A stretch of 64,000 nucleotides of DNA from contig CM042013.1 in the NCBI GenBank assembly GCA_023525715.1, forward strand, positions 78,245,494 through 78,309,493, written 5' to 3'. This stretch comes from Cichorium intybus. Its lineage: Eukaryota > Streptophyta > Magnoliopsida > Asterales > Asteraceae. Made by a program: the position numbers and the translations under genes. Positions 36,589 through 50,500 of this stretch are shown one piece after another. The notes below the pieces were generated by a model. It had not been told where the DNA came from. It was given only the letters and a program-made list of their open reading frames with translations, and searched no databases. The number at the start of each line of letters is the position of its first letter. The first letter of the stretch is position 1.

Positions 36589-36950
36589 CATGAAGTAATC
36601 TCTCTATATGCGGGTCTATCCAATACCTAAATCTCCATTTAACTACTCACGTGTATTAGTTTCATCTCCATGCTATGTCCAATCTCCATTAGACATCAAC
36701 TAATACTCCATGACAATCATAAATCAATACTTACTTCCAAGAGTATGACCGACTATGGAGTTTTGAGTAACTTAAAACTCGGGAAGTGGATTCTAAACAT
36801 GCAAAATGAAACACAATAATAAATAATTGCAAAATAGTAGTTCGCCAACTTATAAATAAATCTCCATTTATTTATCACCAAATTTCAATTACAATTTATC
36901 ATTGTGACAAATGTTTCAACTATCAACTAACTACTAAAACTAATATCATC
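36589..36950 (-). other. 3' non-coding region of copia C (part 2)
   Basis: Follows the end of the copia RNase H on the minus strand and is continuous with 25344-25819 once gypsy F is removed. It has the usual plant copia 3' blocks (minus strand ATTGGAGATTGGACATAGC). No gene. Confidence 0.6.
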
Positions 36951-39525
36951 TCACATGCCAATGCTCCTAGCATGATCATCATGCTTTATTTTACTCAATA
37001 CCTTCGTAAATGGATCAACCAGGTTATGTTTTGATGATACTCTATTCACTATGATGTCCCCGTTCTCCACCCTGGGACGAACATATTGGTATTTTCTGAG
37101 TATGTTCCTTGATCTTCCATGATCCTTAGGTTCTTTAGTCAAAGAGACTGCACCTTGTTATCACATAATATTTCAATGGGTTCTTGGATTGTTGAAACAA
37201 CTCCGAGATCACCAATGAAGTTCTTTAACCAACTCACTTCCTTTGTAGCTTCACTAGCCGTAATATACTCTGACTCACAAGTAGAGTCTGCTATTTTTGC
37301 TTGTTTGGAACTCTTCCATGTCACTGTGACTCCATTCAATAAAAACATCTAACGAGATTGTAAAAAACTATTATCTCTATATTTTTGGAAACTTGCATTA
37401 CTATACCCATTCACTTTGAGTTCATTGTTGCCACCGAAGACCAACAACATATCCTTCGTATTTCTTAAATACTTAAGAATATTCTTTACTGTTGTCCAAT
37501 CACATTCGTTAGGGTTGTCCTGATATCAACTCATCATGCTTAAAGCATATAAGACATCAGGACAAGTACATGTCATGGCATACATGATCAATCCGATAGT
37601 CGAAACATATGAGACTCAACTCATTTGGTCCACCGCATCGCTAGTGACTGGACATTGAGATTTACTTAACTTTATGCCATGATGTAAGGCAGAGAACCTT
37701 TCTTGGAGTCTTGCATATTAAACATCCTCAATATCTTATCAAAGTATATACTTTGGCTAAGTCCTAATAGACGTTTCGATCTGTCGCTATATATTCTTAA
37801 TCCAAGTATATATGTTGCATCTCCTAGATCCTTCATAGAAAAACATTTCCTAAGTCAGGATTTTACACCTTCCAGAGCTGGGATATAATTTTCTATAAGT
37901 AGTATGTCATCCACATACAACACTAGAAAGACTACAACACTCCCACTAGCTTTGACATATACACACGTCTCATCTTCACTTCTAGTAAATCCAAACTTTT
38001 TGACCTTTTCATGATAGCAAAGATTCTAGCTACGAGACCCTTGTTTAAGTCAATATATTGACTTTTCTAGCTTACACACCTTATTAGGATACTTGCCATG
38101 TTCAAGACCTTCCGAATATGTCATATACACATCTTACAAAAGTTTTCCATTAAGGAAGGCTGTTTTAACATCTATTTGTCATACCTCATAATCATAAAAG
38201 GCAACAATGGCAAGCATTATCCTAATTGACTTGATCTTAGCTACTAGTGAAAATGTTTCCTCATAATCAATTCCTTAGGTGTGAGTATAGCCTTTTGCCA
38301 CCAACCTAGCTATGCATGTGTATACATTCATATATATGTCAGTCTTCTTCTTGAAGGTGTATTTACAACCCACCGTCTTTCGACCGGGTGTATGATCAAC
38401 CAAATTACAAACTTGGTTATCGTACATGGACTGAATCTCGCTATCTATTGCCTCTTTTCATTTGGCTGCCTCACAGCTTACCATCGCTTCTTTGTAGTTA
38501 GCTGGCTCTTCCATATTTACGAGTTTTTATCACTAATAAAGGTGTCCCCTTCCGTAGTAATATGAAAACCACAAAACTCGGGAGGCGTACTAACTCTACT
38601 AAGTCTACGAAGAGGTAATGAATTGTCAACTGGCACAACAGGCGTTTCAGCCTCTGGTTGAGTGCTAGTGTCAACTATAGGTTCCTCATTGACTGACTCT
38701 TGAATTTCTTCAAGATCAATTGTACTCCCACTGTCCTATTTGGATATAAGTTCTCTTTTTGGAAAGACTTCTCTTGGAGCTACAAATAACATGTTTTCAC
38801 TGGGTGTGTAAAAAAAATATCCAAAAGACTTTTATGGACAACCAATAAATAGACACTTTTGGACTCTGGCTTCAAGTTTATCTTGGGTTTCGTGCCTAAC
38901 GAAAACTTCACAACCTTAAACCTTAATATGTATAAGTGAAGAAAACTTCCCACTCCACATTTTCATGAGGTGTCTTAGAAATCTTCTTAGTTGGTATAAG
39001 GTTTAAGATATGGGCAGCTATCTCTAAGGCATATCCCCATAAACTTATTGGAAGAGAAGCTCGACTCGTCATGGAATGAACCATGTCTAACAAGGTTCGA
39101 TTTCTCCTCACAGCAACACCATTAACCTAGGGTGTTCTAGGAGGAGTCAATTGTGAAACTATTCCACATTCCTGTAGGTAGTCGTTGAACTCAATACTAA
39201 GATACTCTCCTCCCTTATCGGATCAGAGTATCTTTATCTTCTTGCCTAATTGATTCTCTACTTCGTGTTTGAACTCTTTGAACTGTTCAAAAGTATCTGA
39301 CTTATGTTTAATTAAAAAACATAACCGTATCTACTGAAATCATCAATAAATGTCACGTAGTAGCAGTTTTCATCCCTTATGGCAGATCTGAAGGGTCCAC
39401 ACACATCGTTGTGGATTAAGTCCAATAATCCTTCACCTCTCTTAAAAGTCCTCAAGAAAGGTGATTTTGTCATCTTGCCTAATACCCTATGTGGAGCATC
39501 CGATCAAAAGACTGAATGGCTAGGA
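36951..39525 (-). pseudogene. Copia C integrase - RT - RNase H remnant
   Basis: Read leftwards from 39525. Integrase pieces include KMTKSPFLRTFKRGEGLLDL, HNDVCGPFRSAIRDENCYYV and SLPISLWGYALEIAAHILNL. TPPRTP is followed by a TAG where W stands in WVNG. The RT catalytic block LVLYVDDILLIEN is intact (YVDD at 37904-37915). RNase H has VTWKSSKQAKIADSTCESEY, WLKNFIGDLGVV and, at the end, SKHNLVDPFTKVLSKIKHDD. Several stops and frameshifts break it. Gag and the integrase zinc finger are missing because foreign sequence starts at about 39526. Confidence 0.8.
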
Positions 39526-40700
39526 TTAATAATGGTAATTTTGTAATTAATATTATGTTTAATGATACAATTGCCTTTTTAAATTAACCTTCAGGGATAG
39601 TTTTGGAATAAGAAAAGAATCTGGTACAGAAATTCCACATATCACATTGGCATTCCAATAAAAACGGAAAAAATCTCAATTTCTCTCACTTCACCCCCTT
39701 GTATTCTTGACCATCTCTTTCACTCTCTCATAGACACGACCTCGTCGTCCCATTGCTCTCTCCGACTCAAAACAGTAGACCTAGCCTCGATACCACCACT
39801 CGGCATCAGCCCTCATCAACACTTATCGCCGCCTCAGGTCGTCGACTTCTTAGGCCGTCCACCCTCCTTTACCTGTATTTGATTCAAATTTAGGACCGAA
39901 TCTTTAATAATTGGGGGGTTTCGTGACCAAATCCTTCTACCTTCCATGCCTCCACCTCTCCATTGTCGTTATATGCATTGTCGCCGGCTACGTCCAGTGA
40001 GGCCTCCCGTATCGCCGCCGTCTACCTCCCCTGTGTTCTCATGTAACACCGCCGTCTACCCCCTGCGTCCCCTGTTGTAGTGTGTTTTGATGTGTCCGAT
40101 TTAGAATCACGTTTCCTTCTTTGTTGCTAATTATTATGATTTTTACAGGTTATTATTTGTTTCTTCATCTATGTTTTCTATAATCGCTTTTCACTTAGAC
40201 CATCCCTGAAATTATTTGTTTTAGATTTCTTGAAACAAGTTTTCTTAGCTTGTTTATTGTAGGTTGTGTCTTGACCACCGAAAAGATTAACCGGATTTTA
40301 CCAATTGGTGGACCTAGGAAGGCGTTAACGCCATTAGACCATAGATGGTGGTTGGGTGGTTCCATTGACATGTTGGTTTTTGATTATATGGAGTTCACAT
40401 CATCACACGACAGGTTTCTACTAATTTTGGTCAATATCACTATTCAACCAAGCATTGCCATTGTTCTATTCAAGTCACTCCCGCTTTACTTTAAATTTAA
40501 ATCCCCAATCGAGAATAATTTATCACACTTTACTTTTAAATCAAAAATTTTGACAAGTTTTATGGTAAATAAATGTGATGACATTATTATTATGGGCAAA
40601 AGATATAAGTCTGTTGTTTAGTAAGGCCACTACTTGATCATCTATGATTTTGTAATACCAGTGAACTATAAGTTTAAGTGTATGCGCATATATGCATACA
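39526..40700. other. Unidentified insert replacing copia C gag; possible captured gene fragment
   Basis: Not copia-like. A CT-rich, GC-rich section (39690-40080: CTCTCACTTCACCCCCTTG, then CGCCGCC-containing sequence) looks like a 5' UTR plus coding fragment. A pyrimidine-rich stretch follows that ends TTTATTGTAG/GTTG at about 40261, like an intron acceptor. Downstream, TTEKINRILPIGGPRKALTP is open to 40621. I do not recognise the product. Element termini were not found. Confidence 0.3.
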
Positions 40701-40870
40701 TATGCATACCTTCATGTATAGGTGGGTGTATATGTGTATATAGGTGCATATATTCATGTGTACATGTATGCATATGTGCGTATGTGTAGTTCTTTTGTTC
40801 GTAAATACATATATATACATAAATGTATGTGCACATATGCTAAGATGCAAATATGCATATATGTCAATTT

Positions 40871-40967
<97 letters not shown>

Positions 40968-41376
40968 AATTCAGATGTGAATACACGTGTTAAACGTATG
41001 TGCACATGTGTAGAAACGTACACATATTCATATATGCTAATTTGTTTATACACACATTCTTGCGTATTTGCATATATGCATCCATGTATATGCATGTGTG
41101 CATATGTCTATATGCATGTGTGCATATGTCTATATGCATGTAAGTATTTTTATATATTCATGTATGTTAATTGTTTATATCCATGTTTTTGCATTTTTGT
41201 AAAGGTATACATGTACATAAATGTACACATACACACATGCACGTATGTCGATATAGACATATGTGAGTCTAAAAAAACATATGTGCATATGTGTATACAT
41301 GTGCATATGTCTGTTCAAATGGGAATATATGTGCAAAAACGTATGTGTATATTTGTATTAATTAAAATATTAGCAC

Positions 41377-41460
<84 letters not shown>

Positions 41461-41585
41461 CTGTTCAAATATTATAATGTGTATTAATTAAATGTATGTG
41501 CACATATGCATATGTATATCAATTTGTTCATGCACACATGTGTGCGTATTTGCATATATGCATAAATAAATGTTCATTTGTTCAT
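40701..41585. repeat. Microsatellite-rich block (ATGCATATGTG / (AT)n-(GT)n / (TATATG)n)
   Basis: Long purine-pyrimidine alternation. Low-order repeats of TGCATATGTGTATA type, (AT)n at 40875-40942 followed by (GT)n at 40943-40967, and (GTATAT)n at about 41381-41460. The 251-codon ORF across it (40722-41477) is a by-product of the repeats. Confidence 0.85.
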
Positions 41586-41591
41586 ATATAT

Positions 41592-42680
41592 TGTTGGATA
41601 AGGTGTCGAAGCCATAACTAATAATTAGTATTTATCTAATTAATAGTGGCATAGTCCATTTGGGTTGCCCTCATAGCTGGAGGTTTGGTAGAAAGTTCGG
41701 TAGAGCGAAAGATTGATTTATTATGTGATTAATAAATCAATAGAAATTAAATAAATAGTTTATTAACATATTAAAGTGATAATATATTAATTAGAAACTA
41801 TATTAATTAATTAGAAATTAATCTGGAATTAATTGGAATTAATTTGGTGATTTATTTGAATTAATTGAAAGTGCAGGGACTAGAATTGTAATTATTCAAT
41901 AGTTGAGTAAGTGACAATTATAGCAGGTAAATAAATCAGTGAAATATATATATGGAAATATATATTTTCGATTTTAATATATAGGAGATAATTAGGTTTG
42001 AATTATTAAGATAAAGGCTTATCTTATTTTGAATTCAAAAAAGGCTTATCTCTAAAGGTTTATATGCTTCTCTGCTGGAGGCTATAAATAGGGAGCCCTA
42101 GAGCCTAGAAACCTGCGCCATTATTACCCTAATCTCTCTGGAATTTCGTTCTCCCCTCTCTAGCTCTTGGGTGTGACTTCATTTGATTTTAATATATAGG
42201 AGATATATAGGTTTGAATTATTAAGATAAAGGCTTATCTTATTTTGAATTCAAAAAAGGCTTATCTCTAAAGGTTTATATGCTTCTCTGCTGGAGGCTAT
42301 AAATAAGGAGCCCTAGAGCCTAGAAACCTGCGCCATTATTACCCTAATCTCTCTGGAATTTCGTTCTCCCCTCTCTAGCTCTTGGGTGTGACTTCATTTG
42401 AGGCAGGACACTTGTGCTGCTTTGCTTCCAAGAAATCCTAAAAGGTTAGTTTTTTTCTGATTTTATTCTTTTAGTTACTTTCTTCTGGCCTTTAGGAAAT
42501 TGTTATATGTTCAATTAGAAGAAAACATAGATCCTTATAGGTTGCATGTGAACTTAGGTTTTTAGTTCATAGATTTGCATAAAACCCTTCATATATATAT
42601 GCATGTATGTATTTATTTTAATGTTTTCAAGTATACATTTATATTAATTTTTATTAATGTTTTGAGAAATTTATCCAACA
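41592..42680 (+). repeat. Lone copia-type LTR with internal promoter duplication
   Basis: 1089 bp from TGTTGGATAAGG to TTATCCAACA (perfect inverted ends). It contains CATTTGGGTTGCCCTCATAG, as in copia B's LTR, and AT-rich AATTAATT runs. No primer-binding site follows and no polypurine tract precedes it. The flanks (TATAT and AATTG) do not match, so it is a solo-like LTR without a clean target duplication. Confidence 0.7.
41971..42400 (+). repeat. 215 bp tandem duplication of LTR core promoter
   Basis: Two copies, 41971-42185 and 42186-42400, differing at only a few bases. Each contains GGAGGCTATAAATA, the presumed TSS region and CTCTAGCTCTTGGGTGTGAC. Confidence 0.85.
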
Positions 42681-43313
<633 letters not shown>

Positions 43314-44157
43314 CTTAAAATAATTACCCAATTTATGTTTAAGGCTAAGATCCATATTTTACATTCATTTTACGAAAAGGGATGTCGTAATCATATCTTG
43401 AACTTATTTTAGGTAGGCAAACACTTTCCCAATTTCAATCACTATGAAATTCCTATATCTTTTGAGATTCATTGAACTTATCAACGACATGTTAATCTCG
43501 GATATACTAACTTACTTTGTGGTTGGGATACCGAGAATAGGAAACAAGATTGTGAATTAACCATGCAAAAATACTTTGGTTCATTTGTTCTATTTATAGT
43601 CTCAAAATGACGTTCCAGTAAACCACACACACTCCATCAACACACCATAAATTCGAATTGTCACATCATCTTGCCACTTATGGTCTCAAACTGATGTGTC
43701 GGTTAACTACACACGTTCAATTAACATACTATAAGGAAATAATTTGCATTTTCATGGATTAGCATACATATTCACATTTCCTATATATCTAAATGGGAAT
43801 TTTGTTTGGATAATTTTTAAGTTAATACTTTTAACTTGATTTCAACATATTTGGACCCTTTCGGTAACTCCAATGGTCCAACGGTGGGCGAAAAGACGTC
43901 CTTTCAATGGACATTTTATAGTTCGTTTCGTTAAACCATCTTAGAATGGATGAGCCTAGTCTTGATCCAAATTGATGTATTTAATTTAATTATACTTACT
44001 ACATAAACTATTATATAAAGTATAAGGTACATTTTAAACATTTTAAATTTTCCACTTGTTTAATCATATTAATTTAAATTAACCATGTGTATTCAAATGA
44101 TAATATTAACTTTCTAATCATGTGAGGACACATGTCAATAATTGATATCAAACAACA

Positions 44158-44287
<130 letters not shown>

Positions 44288-44288
44288 A

Positions 44289-44719
44289 GTTCAAATGAGA
44301 CCATGAAATTTTGTGAGGCCGGGAGACTCAATCCGAGCCACTCATTTTAGAGATCAAAAAATAAAAAAATAATTAAAATAGGCTAAAATAATGAGAATTT
44401 TCAAAAAAAAAATTTCTACTTAATTTCGCTACTTATACAATCTAAAAAATATAAAAAAAATAATTTTAAAAATAAAAAAAATTCGAAAAAAACTGGAAAA
44501 ATCAAAAAAATATTCTATTAGAATGTTGCTGGATATTGCATATTCTAATAGAATACTACACAAACTAGTGTAATATTCTACTAGAATATGAAAAAACTTT
44601 GCATTTTTTAATTTTTTCATTTACTTTGCATTTTTTAATTTTTTTTTGTGTTACACCCAAAATGAGTGGCTAAGAATGCGTCTCCCGGTCTCACAAAATA
44701 TAATGGTCTCATATGAATT
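44289..44719. mobile_element. 431 bp MITE with ~61 bp terminal inverted repeats
   Basis: Left end GTTCAAATGAGACCATGAAA continuing to GAGCCACTCATTTT. The right end reads, in reverse complement, ATTCATATGAGACCATTATA continuing to TAGCCACTCATTTT. The interior is A/T-rich with ATTCTAATAGAAT and ATTCTACTAGAAT palindromes. There is no ORF. The long TIRs suggest a Mutator-like origin. It lies in the copia C leader, since copia sequence is present on both sides. Confidence 0.75.
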
Positions 44720-45151
44720 AACTAATTAATCTTAATTATCAATGTTTAATCATATGATAATAATTAATTACCAATTAAACATCCAAATCATGTGAGGACA
44801 CATTAATTTAATTCAATTATCCTAAACATAATCGCTTTCTATATATAAACACGATATATAATAATTTACACTATATTATATAATCCTTTAAAAGCGTTGA
44901 CATTTAAATTTCCTAGTTTACCAAATATGGAAAGGATTTGAAAATTTCAAGATAATGCTAAAGGATAAATCAAATCTCTCAGAGATAATTACCAAAAATA
45001 TTTTTAACCATTTTAAAATCAGAAACATTCCAAAATTTGATCCAACCTAAGTATCATCAAATTTTCGAGATTTTCACAAAAACATGGTAAACAAATTGAA
45101 CTCAAGCTTTATATATTGAAAATATCATCTAAGCATACGCTTTGATACCAC

Positions 45152-45981
45152 TGATAGGTTTTATATACCCTAGATTCAATTATCATGGCAGCAGAATCAT
45201 ACAAAATTAATCTAACACAAGTAACTTTTACTAAAACCTACAAGGATCCTACCTAATGATATTAACAACTACAAGAGGGATCAAAAATACCAACATTTAG
45301 CAAAAGAAATTTTCTTGAAGAACCTTTGATGTAGATCGAATTCCAAGCCAAGGAAGGTAGTATAAAAAATACATCTAATGGTTCACACCCAATAAGTCCA
45401 AATTATCAAATTAATTGGTTATTTAGGAATGCTCGCTATAAAGCCTTAGAGATGGATTATAGATTCTGCTGAGAGATAAGAGAAAAACTCTAAGTCTAAG
45501 AGAGCTCTGGAAGTGGGACGAAAATTATGAGGGGCAGGAAACAGTATTTATAGCTAAAGGATGTTTAGCGTTAAACCAGATTTAAATTCAAACTACATAA
45601 GGACAAATAATTAAATAATCCAACCTATCTAAAACTCAATCCTTCATCCCTATCCAACCTTGGACGAAATTTGAAGGATTATTCCTTCAAAACTTCGTCA
45701 TCTATCCCTTGATTCATGATTATCCCTTTGTCCAACTATTGAACAATTAATATTTTGTCCCAGTACTTCTAAATAATGTCAAATTAATTCAAATTAATTC
45801 CAAATAATTTTAAACTAGTTTCTAATTAATTTATCATCATATGACAAATTAATAAACTATTTATCCATTTCTCTTAATTAATGTTAATACCATTGGGATT
45901 ACTGAGGGCAACCCAAAAAGGACCCTACTATTAATGGAAAGTTCTAACCACTTAGTTGTGACATCGGACACTATTCAAACA
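45152..45981 (-). repeat. 5' LTR of copia C
   Basis: 830 bp, minus-strand start TGTTTGAATAGTGTCC, end AAAACCTATCA, followed by the PBS. It aligns throughout with 24497-25343 apart from the (CT)n expansion and smaller indels. Confidence 0.8.
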
Positions 45982-46748
45982 TGATTCTTCTAAGATATAT
46001 GATCAGAAGCTTGAATATACAAAGGAATTCCAATGATTAGGAATCCTCCAACACCGAAATGACACTAAAACTCGAAACACAAGGCTAAAAAGCCAACACT
46101 ATGAATATAGACTTGAAAGAGACGAAATATGGACGTAAAGTAGCTTTGAGTTCCAAATAATTGCTCGATGGATGCTTAAATCTCGACTAGAGTCTGATAT
46201 ATTTATGGTGGTGGGATCAGACGATATAGCATCGCGAACAGGTCCAGATAGCGCCGCAAAGTAACCAACTTCCTGATATTTCGCTTAACTTGTCAAATTC
46301 AAATTACGGTGTAATCTACCCCCGCGTTGCAGATTACTTTCCTTTAGCGCTGCTAACTTCTTGATCCTTGTCTCTTCAATTGAACTTATCTGTTTCCCCA
46401 TATTGCTCCTTTTTCCTACAAATTAATACATTTCCTACCACAAACAACTTCCAAGGAAAGTGACAATATTCAATGGATTTATGATCGTTATTATTTTTAG
46501 ATACATCAAACAACGCGTAATATATCTGAAATAAAAGTGCGTTATCAGAGACACAAAATATTGATTATTTACACAAACTGTAGAACTATTAAAGGACATT
46601 GAGTCTACTGGTCCGCTAGTAAAATAAATATGTTTCTTAAGGTAATGTTCAAAGGACAATTCCCCTACCTATCCTATGCATGATTCAAAGACCGGATTTT
46701 ATCTTGGTAGCTTGAACATGTTGATCAATTTTCATTCATGTGGGGGAT
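45982..46748. other. Mixed repeat remnants left of copia D LTR
   Basis: 46190-46400 has the TAGCGCCGC and TTTAGCGCTGCTAAC motifs of the J-type gypsy LTRs. 46430-46748 ends in CATGTGGGGGAT, a polypurine tract directly before the LTR start TGTTGGAAAA, so it should be the 3' internal end of a plus-strand copia element. I could not read convincing protein motifs. Confidence 0.4.
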
Positions 46749-47560
46749 TGTTGGAAAATTGGTTTTCACTAATTTTAGGAAATGGGGTTTCCCATTTTGA
46801 ACACGAATTTCAATCACTAAAGGATTATTAAAATTGTTAACGACTATAACTTTGTGTTCTCCTCCATGATACATTCGTTTTGGTATATCACACATCCAAA
46901 ACGGATTAAAAAAGAATGAGAAATTAATCCTTAAAGTGGTGGTGTTGGAAGAAGTTAATAAAAATAGGGTAATGGGTTTTAGTTCATCCAACATAGCTGG
47001 GAGAATGAAAAGAAAATGAGTTTATAAGTAAAAAGGCTTCCAAGCATTGTAAGACTTTAAGCACAAAGGCTCTCTCATGTGAGCGCAAGGGTTGTTGCAA
47101 ATGCGAACTAGATTGTCTTCGGTTAACTTAACTTGTCTGCGAGTGTGCGTTATTTGGGTAGGAATGCACCATCGGTCTGCTATTTTTTTTTCCTTTTTGT
47201 AACTGGAAATTTATGACAAATTTCAGTTATAAAACCTGAAATTAATCACAGATTTTGGTTTTTAGTCGGTGATAAAATCCTGTAATTAATCTCCTCAACT
47301 ACTTCTCTATAAATAGAGGATTTGTGTGACGGATTTAACACACTAGATGCCACTTCTTCTGCAACTTTGCTTATTTGTTTTCTTGCAACTACCGAGGTAT
47401 AATCCGACCTAATTTAAGTCCGGACAATCTTGAAAAATCATCTAAAGCTGTTGTATCTTGGGAAAGAAACACTCGATAACAAACGAACTTGTTATAAGGA
47501 CACTGTGTTCAACACAGGCCTCAACATCGATTGATATTTTTCAGTTCTTTTCGTGCATTC
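46749..47560 (+). repeat. 3' LTR of a truncated copia element D (right end uncertain)
   Basis: Starts TGTTGGAAAATTGG after a purine tract. It contains CTATAAATAGAGG (TATA at 47308-47316) and the ACTACCGAGGTATAATCCG / GGGAAAGAAACAC / GTTCAACACAGGCCTCAACA series seen in plant copia LTRs. No clear CA end or flanking duplication was found, so the right limit is approximate. Confidence 0.5.
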
Positions 47561-47745
47561 TCGTTATATTTTGCTAATAATACGTTATGGCTCAAATTAT
47601 TGACATGTTATCTTTTCACTAACTTTGACATCTAAGTACATGATCACTCAAATGGTAAAACCTCATCTAGCAGTTTTTTTTTTTTACAAACTTAATGAAT
47701 TTATTCTTACCTATTTAGAATGTTGTATCAAACTCCCCAACCCCC

Positions 47746-47786
<41 letters not shown>

Positions 47787-49163
47787 CACACACACACACA
47801 CATGTAATTAGTTATTTTTTTAAACACACATAATATTTTAATAAAAAATATCACAATACATTAATATTTAAACAAACTAAAAATATTACAATAGATCGTT
47901 TGAAAAGGAATATATTACAATACATTGTTAAAAAAAATTGAAAATGTTACACTATCATTTGAACATGAATATATTACAAGACGATACATCTGAAAACGTA
48001 GTTTTAAACCTACAACACATATTTTTCTTTAATCTCATTCCACATAAAATAGTTGGATTATATGTAAATTATCGTTATATATAGAAGGTGAGTGTTTCTT
48101 TCAAACACAAACAATACCCTTATAGAAATTGAATGCAACAAACAGATAAATGTATAAATAAATCAATGTCAGGTCTTTATTTGATATATGTAAAATAGGA
48201 GAAAAAGTTACAACGTTATAGCTAGGAAAATAAAAAAATTGGTAAAGAAATAACATATTTACAACTAAAATATAACTAAAGGAGTAATTAAAATATGATT
48301 GAATGAAAAAATAGTTTATATTTATTGAGTGGTCAATAAAAAAACATCTCCAATGAGTCAATGACCTTGAATACTTATAAATGGTCAAATAAATAGTAAT
48401 TGATTATAGAAAAATCTTATCAAAATACTTTTAATATAATATTTATTAATTCTTAATTAATATCACATTTTTATTTTTAACATATATCTTTTAAAATTCT
48501 GACCATCGAATTTTATTTTACATGCCACCATAATGTACGAAGCTAATAATTAACATAATGCGGTGTGCCTGAAAGCACCAACCTGTGGACATAAGTGACA
48601 CAACATACTTTGTAATCTTATGATCATTTGATTTTTTATTTTTCTTAGAAACAAGACTCCAAGAATATTGACAGCTTCATGGGTGGATGATATTTGTTCG
48701 AATTAATTTGATATATTTTTCCTTGTATACTTGAATTAGGTCAAAGAGAGGATAATCTCGTCAAAAGAGGACGGTGACGTTGCTTAATATTAACTTTTGT
48801 TTAAATATATAAAAAAAGAAAACAATTTTTAAAAGCTATTTTATATAAGGTTTGGCCAATTGTCAACATGATGGCTGGTGATCAACACACGCCTGCCGAA
48901 TAACATTTAATATTTATTTTTACTATTTTAGATACGGAAAGTTATTAGAGCTTTTGTAATAATGACAGTTTTATATTTTATTACTAGTCGATCATTTATA
49001 GCCATTTAATATCGTTATATGGTATGATTTATTGTATTAATAAGGACCAAACATAGAAGATCTAAATGTTTGTATCGGATTGGTGTGTCAATTTTTTTAT
49101 TTGTATGTAATCGAAGTGAACGTTGTAAATTTCTGCCCTTCTTTATTTTGGTCTAGTTACATA
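47561..49163. other. AT-rich spacer, no gene seen
   Basis: Only chance ORFs (such as 48101-48388 minus). It contains the CT/AC microsatellite at 47749. I recognise no LTR, RNA gene or host exon here. Confidence 0.5.
47749..47802. repeat. Compound (TC)n-(CA)n microsatellite
   Basis: About 17 TC units followed by about 9 CA units. Confidence 0.9.
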
Positions 49164-49370
49164 GGCTGGAGGGAGTGGCCTCGCCAAACCCTCGCCAAAC
49201 TCTCGCCAAAAATGCTCGCTGAAGCCTCGCCGACCTCGCCAAACCACACCGCCACCCTCGCCTTTCGCCTTCGCCGATGGATTCATCGCCAATATTTCGA
49301 CGAATTCGCCAAGAGAAACCAGCGTGGCTGGTTTAGCGAGGGGGATGGCTCGCCACCACTCCCCCCAGCC
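49164..49370. mobile_element. 207 bp GC-rich MITE-like element
   Basis: Inverted ends GGCTGGAGGGAGTGG and CCACTCCCCCCAGCC (one mismatch). The interior is unusually GC-rich for this spacer and carries repeated TCGCCAAA/TCGCC words. The flanks CATA and TTAC do not give a clean duplication; one mismatch separates the trinucleotides ATA and TTA. The ORF across it (49080-49451) is chance. Ends of GGC...GCC type suggest a Tourist/PIF-like family, unproven. Confidence 0.65.
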
Positions 49371-49447
49371 TTACTAGACAGGGCCCTTTTTTACTATATT
49401 AGCAGGTTTCAAAAAAAAATATTATTTTTTGATAAATGTAAAAAATT

Positions 49448-49689
<242 letters not shown>

Positions 49690-49709
49690 AAAATATAACT
49701 AATAAATTA

Positions 49710-50124
49710 GGCATAATGACTTGATATGATAACGAACTTTTAAAATTATTCATATTTGATCACTAAACTTATTTTTGTATTTGAGATACCCATGAACTTT
49801 TTTAAATTGTTAACATTTAGTCATTTATGTTTTTTTGTAGACATACGGTCATTAAACTTATTTTTTTTGTATATATATGATCATTAAACTTATTTTTTTG
49901 TACACATATGACTAATAATATAATTGTTATGTTTGTAAAGGAAAAACATAACTGAGAAAATGTGAACAATTTTAAAAAGTTCATGGATAAATCAAGCAAA
50001 AAATAAGTTAAGTGATCAAATGTGAACAATTCTAAAGAGTTCATAGGTAAATTAAACACAGAAATAAGTTCAGTCACTAAATGTGAACAATTTTAAAAGT
50101 TCTTACCTTATCGAGTCATTATCC
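49710..50124. mobile_element. 415 bp foldback element
   Basis: Left end GGCATAATGACTTGATATG, right end in reverse complement GGATAATGACTCGATAAGG. The two halves match imperfectly inwards through GAACTTTTAAAATT and TTTGATCACTAAACTTATTT. The latter unit recurs several times in each arm, giving internal tandem structure. No coding capacity. Confidence 0.65.
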
Positions 50125-50500
50125 CACAAAAGTAATTAAAATTTTTAAAATAATATAAAAGCATATAAAATATTGATTTAATATAATAGTCATTGATATA
50201 TTCCACGTTTTATGTTTTATAAATCATTTTTCCATGTATGTTGCTCATTTATTTCTGATATCTATTTTTTCTTTTGATTTCATGACAAAACACTTGAGTT
50301 AACAATTTATACTATGATAAAACGTTTTTATTCTCCAACAGCTTCAGACATAAAATCTTGTAATTAAGGGATAATTTGTTATAAGTTAAAATTCGTTTAT
50401 CATATATCAAAATATTGGAGCATAAAACTTAAATATCGATATTCTTTCTTTTATAAGTTCTACAAGTATAATGATATTTTTTTTTTCATCCTATGCTTTT

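Noticed and set aside
40250..40621. Open frame after a possible intron acceptor
   Set aside because: Not rejected as gene-like sequence, but not called a gene: the ORF begins at TTG, no family is recognised, and splice partners are uncertain.
40722..41477. 251-codon ORF rich in Tyr, Met, Cys and Ile
   Set aside because: It is a translation of ATGTATAT/GTGTGT microsatellites; the composition follows the repeat and there is no domain.
41592..42680. Complete copia element pairing this LTR with that of copia B or C
   Set aside because: Terminal sequences differ (TGTTGGATAAGG against TGTTGGATATATG and TGTTTGAATAG) and no PBS or polypurine tract adjoins it.
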